Shown: piece after piece, positions 43,800 through 53,814 of the stretch
How the letters are laid out: each line of letters begins with the position of its first letter
How positions within the stretch are numbered: the first letter of the stretch is position 1
DNA from: Caldifermentibacillus hisashii
GTDB taxonomy: Bacteria > Bacillota > Bacilli > Bacillales > Caldibacillaceae
Assembly (NCBI RefSeq): GCF_027568575.1
Contig: NZ_JANUVP010000012.1
Strand: one strand, 5' to 3'
Length of the DNA stretch: 64,000 nt
The notes under the pieces: generated by a model
The model's input: the letters and a program-made list of their open reading frames with translations, nothing else
Database searches by the model: none
What the model was told of the DNA's origin: nothing
Translations under genes and position numbers: made by a program

Positions 43800-46700
43800 A
43801 TGACTTTTCACCAATTACCTCAATCTCAAGGACTGTATCACCCAAGTTTTGAACATGATGCCTGCGGGATTGGTTTGTATGCACATATAAAAGGAAAATC
43901 TACCCATGATATTGTAAAAAAAGGAATTGAAATGCTTACTAGTTTAGATCACCGGGGAGGGAAAGCGGCAGACGGAATGACCGGTGATGGAGCAGGAATA
44001 ATGGTGGACATCCCTGATCGTTTTTTTCGGAAAAATCTAAAAAACATTCAACTTCCTTCCAAAGGATATTACGGGGTTGGCATGCTCTTTTTAACCGAAA
44101 ATGAACGTGAGGAAATTGAATATTATATTAATGAAACGATTCGGTTAGAAAAACAAATATTGTTGGGCTGGCGAACGGTGCCGATCAATCAAGAGCAAAT
44201 TGGAGAAAAAGCCCGGCAATCCTGTCCGGTTGTCCGTCAAGTATTTATCGGATCACCTGGAGAAGTAAATCAACTCAATTTCGAACGAAAATTATATGTC
44301 ATTCGAAAACAAGTGGAAAAATGGGCTAAAGAACACGGAAAAGAATTATATTTTTCGAGTTTGTCGAGTAGCACAATTGTTTATAAAGGTCTGTTAAATC
44401 CGGATCAATTAGATCGTTTTTATTTAGATTTGCAGGATGAAGATTTTGTCTCACGTTTCTCACTTGTCCACTCCCGTTACAGTACGAACACATTTCCAAG
44501 TTGGGAAAGAGCACATCCAAATCGTTATCTTTTGCATAATGGTGAAATTAATACATTAAGAGGCAATATTAATTGGATGAAAGCCCGCGAGAAACACCTG
44601 GCTGCATACGCTTTTGGTGCTGATGCGGAAAAAATTATGCCGGTCTTAGATGTAAACGGCAGTGATTCATCGATTTTAGATAATGCTTTTGAATTTTTTG
44701 TCCTATCCGGCATGCCGCTTGCTCAAGTAGCGATGATGCTTGTTCCGGAACCTTGGTCGGAAAACAAACATATTTCTGCGGAAAAACGTGCTTTCTATCA
44801 ATACCAAAGTTTGCATATGGAGCCGTGGGATGGACCGGCAGCTATTATGTTTTCGAACGGTAAACAAATTGGAGCTGTTTTGGACCGAAACGGCTTAAGA
44901 CCGGCGAGATATTATGTAACAAAAGATGATTACATTATTTTCGCTTCCGAGGTGGGCGTAATTGATGTCGAACCGGAAAAGATCTTATATAAAGAACGAT
45001 TAAGTCCGGGAAAAATGTTACTGCTTGATTTGGAAGAAGGACGAATCATTTCAGATGAAGAAACCAAGTTGGAAGCCGCATTGGCATGGCCTTACCAGGA
45101 ATGGCTGCAACAAGAGCTTGTTTTGCTGAACGATCAAGATGAGACTGAGGAAATTGTGGATCACATTCCTTTACGGCAAAAAGCACTTGGCTATACGTAT
45201 GAGGACATTCATAAGTACTTACTCCCGCTCGTTATAGACGGTAAAGATCCGGTTGGTTCGATGGGAAATGATATGCCGCTTGCTGTTTTATCAGAGCGTC
45301 CGCAATCGTTATTCAATTACTTTAAACAATTATTTGCCCAAGTGACAAACCCGCCGATTGATTCGATTCGTGAAAAAATTGTCACATCAACGGTTACGTA
45401 TTTAGGAGCGGAAGGGAATATATTAAAGCCGGGTCCGGAAAACTGCCGCCGCATCGAATTAAAAACACCGTTATTAACGGCGGGACAATTTAAACAATTA
45501 ATAGAGAATCAAAAACCTGATTTTCAGCATACGATTTTATCAACTGTATTTACCGATGATTTAGAGACTGAGTTAGAAAACTTGTTGCAAGAAGCGGAAA
45601 AGGCAGTGAACGAAGGGATAACCTTACTGATTTTATCCGATGAAAAAATGGACAAAGCGCATGTCCCAATGCCGCCTCTATTAGTAATCAGCGCGCTCCA
45701 TCATCGGTTAATTGAGAAGGGGTTACGAACAAGGGCAAGTATCATCGTTGCATCCGGAGAAGTAAGAGAAGTTCATCATTTTGCTTCATGTATCGGGTTT
45801 GGCGCTGATGCCATTTATCCTTATCTTGTTTATGCGACATACCAAAAAGCAATTCAAGATGGTGACCTTGATTTTTCTTATACCAAGGCGGTGCAGAATT
45901 ACGTAAAAGCGATTACCGACGGAATTGTAAAAGTCATGGCGAAAATGGGGATTTCAACAATTCAAAGCTATCGCGGCGCCCAAATTTTTGAAGCCCTCGG
46001 GATTTCCAATGAAGTGATTGACCGATATTTTCATGGAACGGTTTCACAAATTGGCGGGATTCATTTGGATACAATTGCTAAAGAGGCGATTCTTCGTCAT
46101 GAAGCCGCCTACAGCCACCCGATGGATTCTCTGCTTGAATCCGGAAGTGACTTTCAATACCGTGTTGATGGGGAACAACATGCATTCAACCCGCTGACCA
46201 TTCATACATTACAGTGGGCGGTAAGGAAAGGGGATTATCAATTATTCAAAAAGTATACAAAACTTGCGAATGATGAACGAATTCACTTTTTGCGGAATCT
46301 GTTTACTTTTAAAAAACGTTTGCAACCTGTACCGATTGAAGAGGTTGAACCGGTGGAAAATATTGTAAAGCGTTTCAAAACCGGTGCGATGTCCTTTGGC
46401 TCAATCAGTAAAGAAGCTCATGAAACACTTGCGATTGCGATGAACCGCTTAGGAGGAAAAAGTAACAGCGGTGAAGGAGGAGAAGATGCTGCTCGCTATA
46501 AACCCGATGCAAACGGCGGCAGCAGGAAGAGTCGAATAAAACAAATTGCTTCCGGTCGTTTCGGTGTAAAAAGTCATTATTTAGTCAATGCAGATGAACT
46601 GCAAATTAAAATGGCACAAGGCGCAAAACCGGGTGAAGGAGGTCAGCTGCCGGGAAATAAAGTGTATCCGTGGGTTGCCGAAGTTCGCGGATCCACACCG

Positions 46701-48338
46701 GGTGTCGGACTTATTTCTCCGCCGCCGAATCACGATATTTACTCTATTGAAGACTTAGCACAGCTCATTTTTGATTTAAAAAATGCAAACAGAGATGCCA
46801 GAATCAGTGTGAAACTTGTTTCCAAAGCCGGGGTTGGTACGATTGCCGCCGGGGTTGCAAAAGGGAATGCCGAAGTGATTGTTATCAGCGGTCATGATGG
46901 CGGAACAGGTGCATCGCCCAGAACAAGCATTAAACATGCCGGTCTTCCCTGGGAATTGGGGCTTGCCGAAGCTCACCAAACTTTGTTGCTAAATGGTTTA
47001 CGTGATCGTGTCGTATTGGAAACAGACGGTAAACTCATGACCGGGAAAGATGTTGTCATGGCAGCCTTGCTTGGGGCGGAAGAATTCGGTTTTGCTACAG
47101 CACCGCTTATTTCCGTCGGTTGTGTGATGATGCGGGTTTGCCATCAGGATACTTGTCCGGTTGGCATTGCAACTCAAAATCCGGAATTACGGGCTAAATT
47201 TGCCGGGGAACCTGAACATGTGATTCATTTTATGACTTTTATTGCTCAAGAAGTCAGAGAAATCATGGCTCAACTTGGGTTTCGCACAGTTGATGAAATG
47301 GTGGGACGTACAGATATTCTTGAAGTAGGCGAACATGTAAAAGCTCATTGGAAAGCAAAAGATTTAGATTTAACTAGAATACTTTATCAACCCGATTTCG
47401 GTCGACTTTCTAAGAAAAAGCAAAATCATAAGTTGGAAGAAACATTGGATCTTCGGGAATTGTTATCTTTTGTTCGGCCGGCTTTCGTGGGCGGTAAAAA
47501 AGTGGAAGGTACTTTTGCCATTAAAAATACGGACCGGGCTGTCGGAACCATTGTCGGGAGTGAAGTATCCAAACAATATGGTGAAGAGGGTCTGCCGGAA
47601 GATACAATAAAACTTCATTTTAATGGGGCTGCAGGTCAAAGTTTTGGTGCGTTTGTGCCAAAAGGAATGACGCTTATCATTACCGGAGATGCCAATGATT
47701 ATTTTGGAAAAGGTTTATCCGGGGGCAAGTTGATTGTTTGTGCACCGGGTGAATCTCCATTTGCCGCGGGAGAAAATGTAATTGTTGGTAATGTTGCTTT
47801 ATATGGGGCAACAAGCGGGGAAGTGTATATTAATGGACGTGCCGGTGAACGGTTTGCTGTTCGAAATAGCGGTGTTCATGCAGTCGTAGAAGGAATCGGT
47901 GATCATGGTTGTGAATATATGACAGGCGGACGGGTGGTAATTTTAGGCGATGTCGGTAAAAATTTTGCTGCCGGTATGTCAGGCGGAATTGCCTACGTAC
48001 TCCAAGATGAACCGGAACAGTTTAAATCCCTTGTTAATAGTGAATTAGTTGAGTTTGAAAGCTTAACAGAAAAAGATGAAATAAATGAAGTGAAAAAAAT
48101 GATCGAAAAACATTTTGAATATACCGGAAGCAATAAAGCTGAAAAAGTCCTGGCCAATTGGGATTGGATAAAAGGGAAATTTGTTAAAGTCATTCCAAAG
48201 GACTATAAACAAATTCACCGTCTTGTCACCCGATTGACGAAACAAGGTATGACAGAGGAAGAAGCAATATTTCAAGCATTTCATCAATTAAATGAAATGA
48301 ATACTACAGAATCAGCTGTACCGGCAGTGAATAAATAG
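43800..48338 (+). CDS. gltA: Glutamate synthase large subunit
   Basis: NADPH-dependent GOGAT large chain, 1512 residues, makes two glutamates from glutamine and 2-oxoglutarate. A short propeptide precedes Cys22 in HDACGIG, the N-terminal nucleophile of the glutaminase domain. The central domain is followed by the FMN-binding synthase domain (EGGEDAARY and GHDGGTGASPRTSIKHAGLPWE). The 3Fe-4S cluster cysteines are in CVMMRVCHQDTCPVG, and the C-terminal beta-helix has the repeated Gly motifs. GAGGGGA precedes the ATG. Strongly conserved and complete. Confidence 0.97.
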   Translation: MTFHQLPQSQGLYHPSFEHDACGIGLYAHIKGKSTHDIVKKGIEMLTSLDHRGGKAADGMTGDGAGIMVDIPDRFFRKNLKNIQLPSKGYYGVGMLFLTENEREEIEYYINETIRLEKQILLGWRTVPINQEQIGEKARQSCPVVRQVFIGSPGEVNQLNFERKLYVIRKQVEKWAKEHGKELYFSSLSSSTIVYKGLLNPDQLDRFYLDLQDEDFVSRFSLVHSRYSTNTFPSWERAHPNRYLLHNGEINTLRGNINWMKAREKHLAAYAFGADAEKIMPVLDVNGSDSSILDNAFEFFVLSGMPLAQVAMMLVPEPWSENKHISAEKRAFYQYQSLHMEPWDGPAAIMFSNGKQIGAVLDRNGLRPARYYVTKDDYIIFASEVGVIDVEPEKILYKERLSPGKMLLLDLEEGRIISDEETKLEAALAWPYQEWLQQELVLLNDQDETEEIVDHIPLRQKALGYTYEDIHKYLLPLVIDGKDPVGSMGNDMPLAVLSERPQSLFNYFKQLFAQVTNPPIDSIREKIVTSTVTYLGAEGNILKPGPENCRRIELKTPLLTAGQFKQLIENQKPDFQHTILSTVFTDDLETELENLLQEAEKAVNEGITLLILSDEKMDKAHVPMPPLLVISALHHRLIEKGLRTRASIIVASGEVREVHHFASCIGFGADAIYPYLVYATYQKAIQDGDLDFSYTKAVQNYVKAITDGIVKVMAKMGISTIQSYRGAQIFEALGISNEVIDRYFHGTVSQIGGIHLDTIAKEAILRHEAAYSHPMDSLLESGSDFQYRVDGEQHAFNPLTIHTLQWAVRKGDYQLFKKYTKLANDERIHFLRNLFTFKKRLQPVPIEEVEPVENIVKRFKTGAMSFGSISKEAHETLAIAMNRLGGKSNSGEGGEDAARYKPDANGGSRKSRIKQIASGRFGVKSHYLVNADELQIKMAQGAKPGEGGQLPGNKVYPWVAEVRGSTPGVGLISPPPNHDIYSIEDLAQLIFDLKNANRDARISVKLVSKAGVGTIAAGVAKGNAEVIVISGHDGGTGASPRTSIKHAGLPWELGLAEAHQTLLLNGLRDRVVLETDGKLMTGKDVVMAALLGAEEFGFATAPLISVGCVMMRVCHQDTCPVGIATQNPELRAKFAGEPEHVIHFMTFIAQEVREIMAQLGFRTVDEMVGRTDILEVGEHVKAHWKAKDLDLTRILYQPDFGRLSKKKQNHKLEETLDLRELLSFVRPAFVGGKKVEGTFAIKNTDRAVGTIVGSEVSKQYGEEGLPEDTIKLHFNGAAGQSFGAFVPKGMTLIITGDANDYFGKGLSGGKLIVCAPGESPFAAGENVIVGNVALYGATSGEVYINGRAGERFAVRNSGVHAVVEGIGDHGCEYMTGGRVVILGDVGKNFAAGMSGGIAYVLQDEPEQFKSLVNSELVEFESLTEKDEINEVKKMIEKHFEYTGSNKAEKVLANWDWIKGKFVKVIPKDYKQIHRLVTRLTKQGMTEEEAIFQAFHQLNEMNTTESAVPAVNK

Positions 48339-48353
48339 AGAGGAGAGATGAAA

Positions 48354-49829
48354 ATGGGGAAAAAGACGGGATTTATGGAATATACTCGCGAACATGTTTT
48401 TGAACGAGAACCCGGTTCTCGGCTCAATGACTGGAATGAATTTTCATCTCCTTATTCCGATGAAGTTTTACGAATACAAGGAGCACGCTGCATGGACTGC
48501 GGCACTCCTTTTTGCCACCTTGGAATGGAAATCAATGGTGTAACCACAGGGTGTCCAATTAATAACTTAATCCCTGAATGGAATGATCTTGTTTACCGTG
48601 GTAAATGGCAAGAAGCATTGGAAAGATTGCTTAAGACGAATAATTTTCCTGAGTTTACCGGTCGGGTTTGTCCCGCTCCATGTGAAGGTTCTTGTACATT
48701 AGCAATTTCCGAACCGGCCGTTTCGATAAAAAATATCGAGCGGACCATCATTGATAAAGGCTTTGAAAATGGTTGGATCAAACCGCGAATCCCGACGTCC
48801 CGAACAGGGAAGAAAATAGCTGTTATCGGTTCCGGGCCGGCCGGGTTGGCAAGTGCCGATCAGTTAAATCAGGCAGGACATTCCGTCACTGTTTATGAAC
48901 GGGTTGACCGTCCCGGCGGCTTATTAATGTATGGAATTCCAAATATGAAGTTAGATAAAAAAATCGTTGAACGCCGCATCCGTTTATTAGAACAAGAAGG
49001 AATTAAATTTATCACGAATACAGAGGTCGGAAAAGATATTTCTGTTGATGAATTAAAGTCGACATATGATGCAGTAATCCTAGCAACCGGGGCGCAAAAA
49101 CATCGCGACTTGCAAATTGAAGGAAGAGATGCAAAGGGTGTCCACTTTGCCATGGATTATTTAACTTCAGTAACAAGGAGTCTACTCGATTCAAATTTCC
49201 AAGACGGTCAATTTATTAATACAGAAGGAAAAAATGTCATTGTTATTGGCGGCGGTGATACCGGGGCCGACTGTATCGCAACAGCACTAAGGCAAAAATG
49301 TAACAGCGTCATTCAATTTAGTAAACATCCGGAATTGCCGATGGAACGTACAGCTGATAATATGTGGCCGAGCTACCCCAATGTGTATACGTTAGACTAT
49401 GCGCATAAAGAAGCAAAAACTATTTTTGGCACCGATCCAAGAGAATATTTAATTCAAACGAAAAAGATCGAAAAGGATGCGAACGGTCACGTGAAAGCTC
49501 TTCATACCGTTCAAATGGAAAAGATTTACCATGAAGACGGCTCCTACCATTTTAATGAGCTGCCAGGAACAGAAAGTGTGTGGCCGGCTGACTATGTTTT
49601 TATTGCTATCGGATTTGAAGGAACGGAAACTTCTTTGGCTGACCAATTTGGGGTGGAAACGGTCAATCATAAAATAAAAGCTTCCGTTGGTAAGTACCAA
49701 ACAAATGTGGAAGGCGTCTTTGTCTGTGGAGATGCAAGACGTGGTCAAAGTTTAATTGTTTGGGCGATTAACGAAGGTCGTGCAGTTGCTAGAATGGTTG
49801 ATTATTACTTGAAAACTGTCGCTGTATAA
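48354..49829 (+). CDS. gltB: Glutamate synthase small subunit
   Basis: Provides NADPH-derived electrons to GltA, 491 residues. Two 4Fe-4S-type cysteine clusters occur at the N-terminus (CMDCGTPFCH, then CPAPCEGSC). Two dinucleotide-binding motifs follow: GSGPAGLASADQL for FAD and GGGDTGADCIATALR for NADPH. The start at 48354 (MGKKTGFME) agrees with the Bacillus GltB N-terminus; AGGAGAG at 48341-48347 fits that start better than the ATG at 48348. Co-transcribed with gltA. Confidence 0.95.
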   Translation: MGKKTGFMEYTREHVFEREPGSRLNDWNEFSSPYSDEVLRIQGARCMDCGTPFCHLGMEINGVTTGCPINNLIPEWNDLVYRGKWQEALERLLKTNNFPEFTGRVCPAPCEGSCTLAISEPAVSIKNIERTIIDKGFENGWIKPRIPTSRTGKKIAVIGSGPAGLASADQLNQAGHSVTVYERVDRPGGLLMYGIPNMKLDKKIVERRIRLLEQEGIKFITNTEVGKDISVDELKSTYDAVILATGAQKHRDLQIEGRDAKGVHFAMDYLTSVTRSLLDSNFQDGQFINTEGKNVIVIGGGDTGADCIATALRQKCNSVIQFSKHPELPMERTADNMWPSYPNVYTLDYAHKEAKTIFGTDPREYLIQTKKIEKDANGHVKALHTVQMEKIYHEDGSYHFNELPGTESVWPADYVFIAIGFEGTETSLADQFGVETVNHKIKASVGKYQTNVEGVFVCGDARRGQSLIVWAINEGRAVARMVDYYLKTVAV

Positions 49830-49833
49830 TAGG

Positions 49834-49862
49834 GTTGTCTCTTTTTGAGGCAGCTTTTTTTC
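49834..49862 (+). terminator. gltAB terminator
   Basis: GTTGTCTC/GAGGCAGC form an 8-bp stem with G-U pairs, followed by seven or more T residues. Confidence 0.82.
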
Positions 49863-49945
49863 TTTCTCTGTGTGCTTATACTTAAATACTTTCCGACTAT
49901 GTCAAAATGGCATCCTTAACCGATATTCATATTTTAAGGTTAAAA
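49862..49945 (+). repeat. Degenerate dispersed repeat, copy C
   Basis: Begins TTTCTCTGTGTGCTTATACT, continues TACTTTCCGACTATG, GGCATCCTTAACCGA and CATATTTT. This is the third member of the family seen at 6240 and 30318. Confidence 0.5.
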
Positions 49946-50103
49946 AATCTACTATTTTCTCCCAAACCTCTTATGTAAAAAACTCAATTCTTTTCAAAAC
50001 AATCATCATTTTCTTTAAAAGTTCATAAATTGTAGATAAGGAGAGGAAGCTTTTGTATAGAAAATCATTGTCCATTCTTAATTGTAGGTAGGGAGGTTAG
50101 CCG

Positions 50104-51519
50104 ATGAAACAGGAAGAGCACCTCGCACTCGAGAAAGCAATTGATGAGATTACCGAGATTGCGAAAGGTTTTGGCTTAGACTTTTATCCGATGCGATATG
50201 AAATTTGTCCGGCAGATATTATTTATACATTTGGGGCGTACGGGATGCCTACCAGATTTTCCCACTGGAGTTTTGGAAAGCAATTTTTTAAAATGAAACT
50301 TCACTATGATCTCGGATTAAGCAAAATTTATGAATTAGTCATTAATTCTGACCCGTGTTATGCTTTTTTACTTGATTCCAATTCCCTAGTCCAAAATAAA
50401 CTTATTGTTGCACATGTCCTTGCCCATTGCGACTTTTTCAAAAACAATGTTCGTTTTCAAAATACGAAACGGGATATGGTGGAAAGTATGGCGGCTACGG
50501 CTGAACGAATCCGTCAATATGAAATCGAATATGGAAAAAAAGAAGTGGAATCGTTCATCGATGCGGTTCTGGCGATTGAAGAACATATCGATCCTTCATT
50601 GGTACGACCGCATTTGGCCTGGACACTGGATGACGTCGAATATGAGGAAGAGGAACCGACCAAAGCATCACCATACGACGATCTTTGGAATCTTGATAAA
50701 CCGAAAGAAACAAAATCGAAAAAAGTAAAGAAAATAAAAAAATTCCCGCCACAACCGGAAAAGGATTTACTCCTATTTCTTGTTCATTACAGTCGGGAAT
50801 TAGAGGAATGGCAACGGGATATTTTAACAATGATTCGCGAAGAAATGCTATATTTCTGGCCGCAGTTAGAAACGAAAATAATGAACGAAGGTTGGGCTTC
50901 ATACTGGCATCAACGGATTTTACGAGAAATGGACTTGACGAGTGATGAAGCCATTGAATTTGCCAAATTGAATGCCGGTGTCGTTCAGCCTTCAACAACA
51001 GGAATTAATCCATATTATCTTGGGCTAAAAATCTTTGAAGATATTGAAGAACGTTATAACAATCCGACTGAACAAATGAAGAAACTTGGCGTTAAACCGG
51101 GTTCCGGCCGGGAGAAAATTTTTGAAGTTCGCGAACTTGAATCCGATCAATCGTTTTTACGAAATTATTTAACAAAAGAACTGGTCATGCGCGAAGATAT
51201 GTATTTGTTTCAAAAGCAAGGAAGGGATTATAAAATTGTCGACAAAGAATGGGAGCATGTCCGCGACCAATTGGTAAACATGCGGGTAAACGGCGGCTTT
51301 CCTTATATTACGGTTAATGATGGGGACTATTTACGCAATGGCGAGCTTTATTTGAAACATCATTATGAAGGAATTGAGCTGGATCTGAAATATTTAGAAA
51401 AAGTACTCCCTTATATTTATCAGCTCTGGGGCCGTAGTGTGCATATGGAAACAATTGTTGAAGAAAAACCGATTCTCTATAGTTTTGACGGACGGAGTAT
51501 ACAGAGACGATATTTGTGA
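50104..51519 (+). CDS. spoVR: SpoVR family protein
   Basis: Protein of 471 residues needed for normal spore cortex formation in B. subtilis; the biochemical activity is unknown. Family hallmarks are the FYPMRYEICPADIIYTFGAYGMPTRFSHW-type region near residues 25-55 and HVLAHCDFFKNN. The C-terminal part contains INPYYLGLKIFEDIEER and DGRSIQR. The ATG is preceded by GGGAGG. An acidic/Lys-rich linker lies in the middle. Single gene followed by a hairpin. Confidence 0.92.
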   Translation: MKQEEHLALEKAIDEITEIAKGFGLDFYPMRYEICPADIIYTFGAYGMPTRFSHWSFGKQFFKMKLHYDLGLSKIYELVINSDPCYAFLLDSNSLVQNKLIVAHVLAHCDFFKNNVRFQNTKRDMVESMAATAERIRQYEIEYGKKEVESFIDAVLAIEEHIDPSLVRPHLAWTLDDVEYEEEEPTKASPYDDLWNLDKPKETKSKKVKKIKKFPPQPEKDLLLFLVHYSRELEEWQRDILTMIREEMLYFWPQLETKIMNEGWASYWHQRILREMDLTSDEAIEFAKLNAGVVQPSTTGINPYYLGLKIFEDIEERYNNPTEQMKKLGVKPGSGREKIFEVRELESDQSFLRNYLTKELVMREDMYLFQKQGRDYKIVDKEWEHVRDQLVNMRVNGGFPYITVNDGDYLRNGELYLKHHYEGIELDLKYLEKVLPYIYQLWGRSVHMETIVEEKPILYSFDGRSIQRRYL

Positions 51520-51932
51520 CAAACCGGAAAATAGTTGGGGTCAAATGATTTACCAGGGAAAATAATTGACAAATAACAGTGAAGTGCCGACTATTTCATT
51601 TTTGAAATGTCGGCTTGTTTTGTATGCTGTGTATGGCGATTAATGAGAAGAACAACAGGATAAACCTCTTATTAATGAAATGACGGGAATTTCAGAGGAG
51701 CTGCTTGTGATAATTGTAAATGGTGTCACTTTTTTGAACGAGAAAAATGTATTTGCCGATCATTTTAATATAAGATAAATTTATATAGTTTGAATAATTT
51801 TGTATATTATGGTATATTAATATATATCTCCTAAGTTATATGTCAGATGTCGAACTTTAACCCTAATCTTTTTAAGGTAAATGCAGGAGTCTGGTCACTC
51901 ATATCATGATCTAAAAAGGGAGATCAATTCTT
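51520..51932 (+). other. Intergenic region: spoVR terminator and a Cys-rich relic
   Basis: A stem GCCGAC/GTCGGC at 51586-51614 followed by TTGTTTT is the probable spoVR terminator. From 51685 to 51768 one frame reads as a cysteine-rich tail (ACDNCKWCHFFEREKCICRSF) with no start codon before an upstream TGA, so it is at most a gene remnant. The rest is AT-rich. Confidence 0.45.
51586..51621 (+). terminator. spoVR terminator
   Basis: GCCGAC and GTCGGC pair with an inner ATTTCA/TGAAAT stem, then TTGTTTTG. Confidence 0.65.
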
Positions 51933-52145
51933 ATGATGTTAAAATTTTCATTTATTGCTGGAATTGTTTTTATTGTTATTTCGGCTATCTTTAGTGGCGC
52001 TTGGGTTGATGGGCAACAACAAAGAGCGAATTTTTATTCTGAAACAGAAGGGCATAGGGATTTTAGGATGAAAATAACATCGTACTCCGGGTATATAGGA
52101 ATTGTTTTTTTAATAATTGCTGCATGCCTTTACTTTTTCTCATAA
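51933..52145 (+). CDS. Small two-helix membrane protein (DUF5316-like)
   Basis: A 70-residue protein with hydrophobic helices at each end (residues 4-22 and 50-69) and a polar middle (VDGQQQRANFYSETEGHRDF). Architecture and sequence resemble the DUF5316 family of Bacillus. Function unknown. AAAAGGGAG about 10 nt before the ATG. It precedes another small membrane protein gene and they may share a transcript. Confidence 0.7.
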   Translation: MMLKFSFIAGIVFIVISAIFSGAWVDGQQQRANFYSETEGHRDFRMKITSYSGYIGIVFLIIAACLYFFS

Positions 52146-52279
52146 AGACCAAACATGCCAAGTATTCAATCTTGTCGGGAACAAAACCGTTGATAAAGAC
52201 GTCCAATTGCAGCGTTTATACATTAATCAGTTTTCAGGAGAATTTCCATCATTCCTAATTTTAACGGAGGTGGTAAAGC

Positions 52280-52450
52280 GTGATCTGGTTATATCTGCTT
52301 ATCCCGGTTTTCCTAATCGGCGGCATTGCTATTTATTTTGAGAAAAAATCAGGAATGAAACCACCAAAGGATGCTACGGAAAAACAAATCGACAAATTGG
52401 CGGAAATGAAATCTCAGCAAGAAAATAACCAAAATGGGTTTTATCAATAA
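52280..52450 (+). CDS. Small single-helix membrane protein
   Basis: GTG-started frame of 56 residues with a near-perfect ribosome site GGAGGTGG. Residues 2-20 are hydrophobic (IWLYLLIPVFLIGGIAIYF), followed by a charged Lys/Glu/Gln tail, so it is one helix anchored with the tail presumably cytosolic. I do not recognise the family. A terminator follows directly. Confidence 0.65.
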   Translation: MIWLYLLIPVFLIGGIAIYFEKKSGMKPPKDATEKQIDKLAEMKSQQENNQNGFYQ

Positions 52451-52459
52451 AGATTTCTT

Positions 52460-52506
52460 AAAGCGGTCAACATCTTCAAAAGATTAAAGGTGAATGACCG
52501 CTTTTT
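52460..52506 (+). terminator. Terminator after the small membrane gene
   Basis: AAAGCGGTCA pairs with TGACCGCTTT across a 25-nt loop, followed by TTT. Confidence 0.75.
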
Positions 52507-52579
52507 AAGTGAAAGGATTGCTTATTGGTTTTTTGTAAGATAATTGGAAGATACGTTTTCAACCTTTTTTATATTAGTC

Positions 52580-53386
52580 TTATTCCGTTCTTGGTTTGGT
52601 AGGGTCACAGTTTGGCGGGGTAGTATTCCTTGATTCAGCAAGTTTCATTAAATAATAGCATTCCTCCCGGTACATATGGTCGGCCATTAATGCGGAAAAG
52701 GTACTGAGAACCGTGTGGGATAGTTCCATTTCTTCCAGTTCATGAAGAAAGGTTTGAAATAATTTAATTTCCACTTCAACATCATTATTGAATTTTTCAA
52801 GAGCCGGGAAGGAATGGACATTTGTACGCAAATACCCAGTAAGTTCGGATGCTTTCAAATAAAATTGCTCAAAATGCTTCGTAAACTCATGACTTTTTTC
52901 CTTGAGCCGCTTTTCAACTCCATCTAACTCATCATTGATGGTACCTGAATGACCATAAGCATCTGCCAACCAAAGGAGATGGTGGTGCAATTCATGAAAA
53001 ATCGGCGGGACTCGGCCTTCTTTTAAATAGCTCAATACCCGTTGATATTCTTCCAGTTCATTCACCATATGATTAAGAAAAGTGGGAGTTAAATGAATTC
53101 CGGCTTCACCAGTTATGTGTCTCCGAATAATCATCAATTTAAATTCCTTAAAATTATCGACAACCTCTTCTACCTGATTGGTAAAGGAAATCACATTTTG
53201 TTCGGTTAATGATTTAGATTGGCTTAACAACTGATCGAAAGTATGAATAAATGCCCTTGCCAGTTCAATATCTTCGTGCTTTGAAGGATAGAGGGAATCA
53301 TGAATAAATCTCGCGTGATCACCAAATACTTGCAGCCAAAATTGATGTTCAAACGATGCACTTTTTAAAAATTGAGACAATCTCAT
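52580..53386 (-). CDS. DUF2935 family protein
   Basis: This gene gives a 268-residue all-helical protein composed of two similar halves, each with the pattern (F)EHQFWLQVFGDHARFI and MADHMYREECYYL. His and Glu residues are spaced as in ferritin-like metal-binding bundles. Function unknown; families of this type occur in spore-formers, often near spore genes. AAGGAG precedes the ATG. C-terminal tail NCDPTKPRTE is polar. Confidence 0.82.
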   Translation of the reverse strand: MRLSQFLKSASFEHQFWLQVFGDHARFIHDSLYPSKHEDIELARAFIHTFDQLLSQSKSLTEQNVISFTNQVEEVVDNFKEFKLMIIRRHITGEAGIHLTPTFLNHMVNELEEYQRVLSYLKEGRVPPIFHELHHHLLWLADAYGHSGTINDELDGVEKRLKEKSHEFTKHFEQFYLKASELTGYLRTNVHSFPALEKFNNDVEVEIKLFQTFLHELEEMELSHTVLSTFSALMADHMYREECYYLMKLAESRNTTPPNCDPTKPRTE

Positions 53387-53612
53387 CAGCTCCTTATTAT
53401 CATCTAACTAAATATATTCAAGCATATAGAGAAAAATAAGCGGGAAAATAAGCGGGACAGGTTAATTTGTTAAATGTGTTCACAAATTAAGTCAAGAGTT
53501 GCTGAGAATTGGTAATACAAACGATACTTCCGCCTGATTCACTACTGCACAAAAAGGGATCAAAAAATTTTTTATAATAACATGAATTTCCACTGTTTTC
53601 ATGTTCATTAAC
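53387..53612. other. Divergent intergenic region, DUF2935 gene to lutR
   Basis: It contains the DUF2935 promoter region on the minus strand and an ATGAATTTCC...TGTTCAT-type AT-rich stretch. Nothing else is supportable before the lut promoter at 53613. Confidence 0.35.
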
Positions 53613-53704
53613 TTGTCAAATTTATAGATAAAAAGTATAATAATGGTATGGTCATCAGATGACCTTACTAATTGCATAAGTGATATAAAATGTTAGCGCT
53701 TGCT
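53613..53704 (+). promoter_or_regulatory. lut promoter with GntR-type palindrome and cre-like site
   Basis: TTGTCA (53613-53618) and TATAAT (53636-53641) are 17 bp apart. At the expected start site lies the perfect palindrome GGTCATC-A-GATGACC (53650-53664), as expected for a FadR/GntR-type operator. TGTTAGCGCTTGCT (53691-53704) matches a CcpA cre site at 12 of 14 positions. Lactate induction by LutR and carbon catabolite repression are inferred. Confidence 0.65.
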
Positions 53705-53814
53705 GGTGCTCTTATTTCGTTATTTGAAAAGCCATATAAGAGTGGTATTTTTTGTTTTTAGTGAAAATCAAATGCTGTCAAACAAATGGTTAAGAGACTT
53801 GAAGTATTTGAATT

